From assembly GCA_025642065.1 (NCBI GenBank), contig JAODUP010001518.1, positions 1 through 64,000 of the forward strand: a stretch of DNA of 64,000 nucleotides, written 5' to 3'. The notes under the pieces are model-generated. The model did no database searches. It had not been told where the DNA came from and saw only the letters and a list, made by a program, of their open reading frames with translations. Origin of the DNA: Paralvinella palmiformis (lineage: Eukaryota > Annelida > Polychaeta > Terebellida > Alvinellidae). The translations under genes and the position numbers were made by a program. Of the stretch, positions 59,963-64,000 are shown in pieces (positions within the stretch are counted from its first letter, which is position 1; each line of letters opens with the position of its first letter).

Positions 59963-60380
59963 TATATGTTTCAATGTCTTTAATCACTATTATATGTTTC
60001 AATGTCTTTACTCACTATTATATGTTTCAATGTCTTTACTCACTATTATATGTTTCAATGTCTTTACTCACTATTATATGTTTCAATGTCTTTACTCACT
60101 ATTATATGTTTCAATTTCTTTACTCACTATTACATGTTTCAATTTCTTTACTCACTATTACATGTTTCAATGTCTTTACTCACTATTATATGTTTCAATT
60201 CTTTACTCACTATTATATGTTTCAATTTCTTTACTCACTATTATATGTTTCAATTTCTTTACTCACTATTATATGTTTCAATTTCTTTACTCACTATTAT
60301 ATGTTTCAATTTCTGTACTCACTATTATATGTTTCAATGTCTTTACTCACTATTATATGTTTCAATGTCTTTACTCACTA
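59963..60380 (+). repeat. 28-bp minisatellite, about 15 units
   Basis: Tandem units of TATATGTTTCAATGTCTTTA followed by CTCACTAT. Variants have T for G in AATGTC and C in TACATG; one unit near 60195 lacks a base. The homologous region at 50600-50640 has no array, only the flanking sequence. All three forward frames stay open through the array. Confidence 0.93.
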
Positions 60381-60540
60381 GGATTTGTTTTCTTCAAAAT
60401 GATAAAAGCGGAAATACAAATATAGAAAAGGTAAGGATATATCGAGTAAGAAGTGATACACCTATATGCTGTCTAGTAGGACATATATTAAAGAGGCCTA
60501 TTAACATGGGCTTTTTTTCTAGTTGTATTTAGCCATAAAA

Positions 60541-61010
60541 ATGTGAATAAAGCGGACATCTTACATGATCTATTATATTCGACCGTGCTTTATTTATTGA
60601 TGCACGTTAATCGATTAATTCGTTTAAATTAATATAAAAACTAAATATTGTAAATAATGTTGTAACCACTATCATAATTGGCTGCACGATATATCGGTAT
60701 TGTTTCCGAACGATTGGCAGTTGGCCAAAATCTCAGATCACAAGGTAGTACTTCCAAAAGTCCAATTCGTTCGTAATAGTTTATATACGCTTTTAAATAT
60801 AACAGAATACTCAAATTATGAATAAGTATTTTCTAGGTACCAATTATTATATTTGTTTATCCATTCGATAATCCAATCCGTTGATATTCTGCCATAAAAC
60901 GTTTCTTCTAAGTAAACTGTAACATTGTAGCGCTGTCCTTGCTTGAGGTTCTGGTGAAAGGTCACCGAATTATTTTAAGTGATATTAAGATAACTTCTGC
61001 ATTTCGACCT
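60541..61010 (-). pseudogene. GT92 copy E, decayed catalytic exon
   Basis: On the minus strand this segment aligns along its length with exon 2 of copies C and D: it begins at the GGTCGAAATGCAGAA junction near 61009, keeps QNLKQGQRYN-like and LLEVLP-like stretches, and ends near the HPHSYG region. It has frameshifts, stops and a deletion in the N-terminal part. The first catalytic aspartate of the DMDE motif is Asn in the residual reading, so it could not be active. It is much more diverged than copies A-D, so it represents an older duplication. Confidence 0.8.
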
Positions 61011-61024
61011 ATACAATACAGATA

Positions 61025-61078
61025 TATGGATAACGAATAGCAAAACTATTCTATATGCTGATGACGCGATAGTATTGC
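61025..61078 (+). mobile_element. Reverse transcriptase YADD-box fragment
   Basis: Plus strand encodes KTILYADDAIVLRSPNNL, an RT catalytic box. It runs directly into the 32-bp minisatellite, whose first unit is part of the same reading frame. No other RT domain is seen nearby. Confidence 0.6.
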
Positions 61079-61237
61079 GTTCCCCAAACAACCTTGCTTT
61101 CCTGTATTTTGTTCCTCAAACAACCTTGCTCTCCTGTATTTTGTTCCCCAAACAACCTTGCTTTCCTGTATTTTGTTCCTCAAACAACCTTGCTCTCCTG
61201 TATTTTGTTCCTCAAACAACCTTGCTCACTTGTATTA
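61079..61237 (+). repeat. 32-bp minisatellite, about 5 units
   Basis: Units GTTCCCCAAACAACCTTGCT plus TTCCTGTATTTT with alternating C/T variants at two positions (CCCC or CCTC; GCTTTC or GCTCTC), suggesting a two-unit higher-order repeat. Begins inside an RT fragment. Confidence 0.88.
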
Positions 61238-61249
61238 GCAGACTAGTTT

Positions 61250-62960
61250 AGAGCATACAAACTCTCTCGAAATACCACACAACAAATATACTATCCAGCA
61301 AGCACAACATGATGATACATACTGGAATACAGTAATTATGCCTAAATGGGGAAAATATTAACAGAAGGCTCGCAATAACCATTTTTCCAATCCAGGCCAA
61401 ATTATATAGTGCGTTGACGAGCATTTTCCCATCAGTACTTGGGGAAGAAGAAACCAGACGATGCGAACAAATCCGTTTCCCTCGATGACCCAGGGCATCC
61501 ATAATGGCTATGGAATTTCACGCCTGGCGAAGCCGCAGGCGGCGATTGCGCTGACGATACGTCTCTGGCACTTATATTTTCTGCCCATACAGCAGCCTTC
61601 ACATCTCTAAACTGGTTCAGCAGTCCCGGCAGCGACTTTCTTAGAATCTTTCGTCCTTCCGAATTGGTTGATTTTCGAGGGGGATCGGAAAGAACATTTG
61701 GCCGCCCTCGAATATACCTGCAAGATTGCTTGACGTAGAGTCTTCGTCATTGCCGCGCCAGGGCGTGCTTCGTTGTTTTTTTTCCCAAATACTATCTTGC
61801 CACCCACCGTATAATATATTTGTACATCCACCATACGAGGTTGACCAAAACAGCTGTCTGTGTATATATTAAGGAGCTACGCACGACCAATTCCCACATG
61901 TTATATAACCATATAAGCAGCCACCTGATGGTTCTTTAACCGAAGCTTGGCATGCTTATCTTCTGCTAATAACCACCAAATAACTACGCGCTCTTCCTTC
62001 CAGTGAATCCCATTATTTTCGCAGAGGCAATCCTCGGAGTCAGAGTCCTTGCAGTGGAAGAGAGCAACCCAGCGCGTCTGCTCGCGCAGATCACTGAGGA
62101 CGGAATTGTACATATATGTGAGGACCCAGTCCCTTTGCTCTACTGAAGGACAAATCAGTCTTTATTCATTAGAAGCTCTTTCATGGCTGATCAGTCATCA
62201 ATAAAGTTGGCTTGCCTTGGAATAACTGGTAGAAGAACTCGGTCGTAGAGAATTGCGAGGTAGCCTGCGTATTGATTCAGTATCAGTCCGGTAAGCTCTG
62301 GCTGCGTGACAATATCGTACTTCAGGCTGATGTATGACGTGTCGCCCGGAGTTACAATCAGCCGGCTATGCTCGTTGAACACCAACTCGTACTCGAGCCG
62401 GTTGTCTGGAGTGCTCTGAGAGAAGGTAATTTGGCTCTGGACCAGCTTAAGTCGAGCGGAATATAATAGTAGGTCGTGTAGGCATCGGCTATCGCGCTGT
62501 CTGCAATTTTGATATTGTTATTTCCGGCCCCAACCCACAACCGGTAAACGTTCCTGATTACCTAAGTGCCGATACCTTGGTAATGGGCGTTTTGACGCTA
62601 CTTGGCGGTCTTCCAGTGATCTTCATAGTAGTGGATGACGTCGCTGTCGTCGATCAGTAGCCGAAATCCTGGTCTTAGTTATTTCCACATTGGCTCGATC
62701 AATATTCTAAACCACGTTCCTGTAAGCTTCACTCCAAGTCAGGGCTCAATGTCGGACGTTTTGCTGTTTAGAACAGTATCTATTTTACATGTGTACACCA
62801 TACATGTAGGTGCGTTATACGTATAATAGTCCCAAGCTCGGATGGATTGGCTCTGGTGGCAACATTTAGTGGCGCATTGGTGGAGGTGGCTAAATCTTCG
62901 GGGATCAAGGCGAGTCTGACTGTTCTCCGCAATCACTCTGCAATCTCAGAAAATGACCAG
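61250..62960 (-). pseudogene. Broken coding remnants of unknown, possibly virus-like, origin in a GC-richer island
   Basis: This stretch is visibly richer in G and C than the rest and has minus-strand reading frames that continue one another across stops and a frameshift: 62936-62540, then 62540-62358, then 62385-62191, then less certain pieces at 62113-61901 and 61834-61607. Readable parts include RLWVGAGNNNIKIADSAI, YYYIPLDLSWSRAKLPSL, LEYELVFNEHSRLIVTPGD and YDIVTQPELTGLI. The pattern reminds me of uncharacterised invertebrate proteins linked to large virus-like DNA elements, possibly structural proteins, but I could not confirm this. At least five breaks make it non-functional. Confidence 0.4.
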
Positions 62961-63204
62961 ATAAACTCTGTTAATTTAATTCTTTAAACTGTTCAGTGAT
63001 TGGTTGCTTATGAGGTTTTCATGGAGACTATTTCAGATGACTATTGCATCAACACTAGAAGTGTTTAATTTAAAATGTTTTAATTTAAATTGTTCTTATA
63101 ATATCCTAGACAGTTTCATTATCTGGTTCCAGGCAGACGGCTGCAAGAATTTGCAACTGACATCCTATGTGAACGGTATGCTCCATAGCAACAGGGGAAA
63201 TTCG

Positions 63205-63767
63205 TAAAAGCAGAGGTCATCATTGCTGCCCGAGACGTGACAGTGATCAGTCTCAAGAAAGTTGCAAACCAGAAACCAGATGACAACATGACAGTGGGAG
63301 TGCAGGCGATGAGATATCTCAACTCTCTCGCAAAAGATGACGATCCACAGATAGCCACGGCATTTTACAAGTAAATATTATTTTTAAACATATACCTTTA
63401 GGTGAATATATTACCTCAGAGTTCATATACATTCCAGGAGAATGTAATTTCATATGAATACCTCTGATCCTCAAAATTAATTCAGACATTTCCAAGTTCA
63501 TCAACCATAAATAAGTGATTGGGTGATGGACTGTTGAGTTGCGGGCACTTGGCCACAATAGTGACAACACTGCTGATACTGCTGTACGACCAGGCCGCTG
63601 TCGAACGTCTGTTCAGCCTTTGTACCAAGAATGACACCAAGTTCCGGGCATCTTTAGATGCAGAGACTCTGCGTATCTTGCTGCACTGCAAGATCAACGT
63701 TGACCGTGAGTGCCATGAATTCCCAACTTGTTTACTTATATATTTGTTTACTTATTTATTTGTGTGA
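63205..63767 (+). pseudogene. hAT-type transposase C-terminal fragment
   Basis: 63519-63767 encodes QAAVERLFSLCTKNDTKF, RASLDAETLRILLHCKIN, matching the hAT dimerisation region (A-x-ER-x-FS then R-x-x-L-x-x-E-x-L). Upstream, 63205-63372 is an open segment (KAEVIIAARDVTVISLKKV) ending in AAG followed by GTAAAT, possibly the preceding part. The catalytic DDE part is absent. Fragment only. Confidence 0.6.
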
Positions 63768-64000
63768 TTAAAATTTAAAAAAAACCTTTTCTGCAAAAAT
63801 CTGCTGTCGTTTTTTTTCTAAAGGAAGAAGAAAATATTCTCTGTTTCATCATTCAAATATTGGAAGATCTGAAACTAGATATTTTTTTCAAGCACAACAT
63901 ATTCTGCCATGTTTTGGTAGTAAGCCGAATTCCGCCTGATTCTCGATGAAGTTGGAAAATGTCACCAAATGAAAGATGATACCCGTGCTGGAGCCCAAAA

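Noticed and set aside
59963..60380. CRISPR-like array
   Set aside because: The repeat units are directly adjacent with no spacers, and the DNA is eukaryotic.
59902..60532. Three overlapping Phe/Tyr-rich proteins of 159-176 residues
   Set aside because: All three frames of a 28-bp minisatellite without stops; no start context, no family.

Overview
This window looks like eukaryotic nuclear DNA from an invertebrate, most likely a lophotrochozoan and possibly a mollusc. It is strongly AT-rich and has no operons. It carries spliced genes with GT-AG introns, dispersed tRNA-derived SINEs, CR1/L2-type LINEs, Penelope-like elements (PLEs), THAP/DDE and hAT transposase relics, and many (TA)n and (GT)n microsatellites. 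The phylum is an inference from repeat content and from the expansion of GT92 glycosyltransferases; species was not determined.

The only convincing host genes form a cluster of family 92 glycosyltransferases (GT92, formerly DUF23). Each intact gene has a first exon coding for a short cytosolic tail, a signal-anchor helix and a stem, then a phase-2 intron of about 2.2-2.8 kb, then a second exon coding for the catalytic domain with a DMDE metal/sugar-nucleotide motif. Two copies are intact and both encode exactly 458 residues: copy C on the plus strand (37193-37677 joined to 39911-40802) and copy D on the minus strand (55577-55093 joined to 52270-51379). Copy A (12672-15966) is a pseudogene. 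Copy B (30669-31153) has an intact first exon but its second exon has been deleted. Copy E (60541-61010) is a dead second exon. The introns also hold decayed extra copies of the first exon, one in A, B and C and two in D.

Layout: 0-2.5 kb, SINE, (TA)n, a complex repeat called here unit B, and a GT-rich minisatellite. 2.5-9.5 kb, PLE relics, SINEs and empty sequence. 10.0-11.55 kb, broken THAP/DDE transposase. 12.7-21.4 kb, GT92 pseudogene A followed by a nearly full CR1-like LINE. 21.4-23.2 kb, unit B in circularly permuted order. 24.0-28.4 kb, two non-LTR fragments and a PLE. 28.5-30.5 kb, unit B with an internal tandem repeat of about 592 bp. 30.5-36.1 kb, GT92 B fused to a second copy of the LINE and its flank, a deletion derivative of the 12.7-21.5 kb block. 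36.1-41.1 kb, GT92 C. 41.1-50.7 kb, mostly non-coding with LINE fragments. 51.2-55.9 kb, GT92 D inverted. 56-61 kb, inverted unit B, SINE, a 28-bp minisatellite, GT92 relic E. 61.2-63.8 kb, compositionally distinct GC-richer sequence with broken minus-strand coding remnants, then a hAT transposase C-terminus.

The history visible here is repeated segmental duplication of a GT92 locus with its upstream unit B, with SINE insertions marking which copies share ancestry, followed by decay of most copies. Nothing shows a classical pathway cluster; the biology is gene-family expansion of a Golgi glycosyltransferase in repeat-rich DNA. Exact boundaries of repeats are estimates made by eye.
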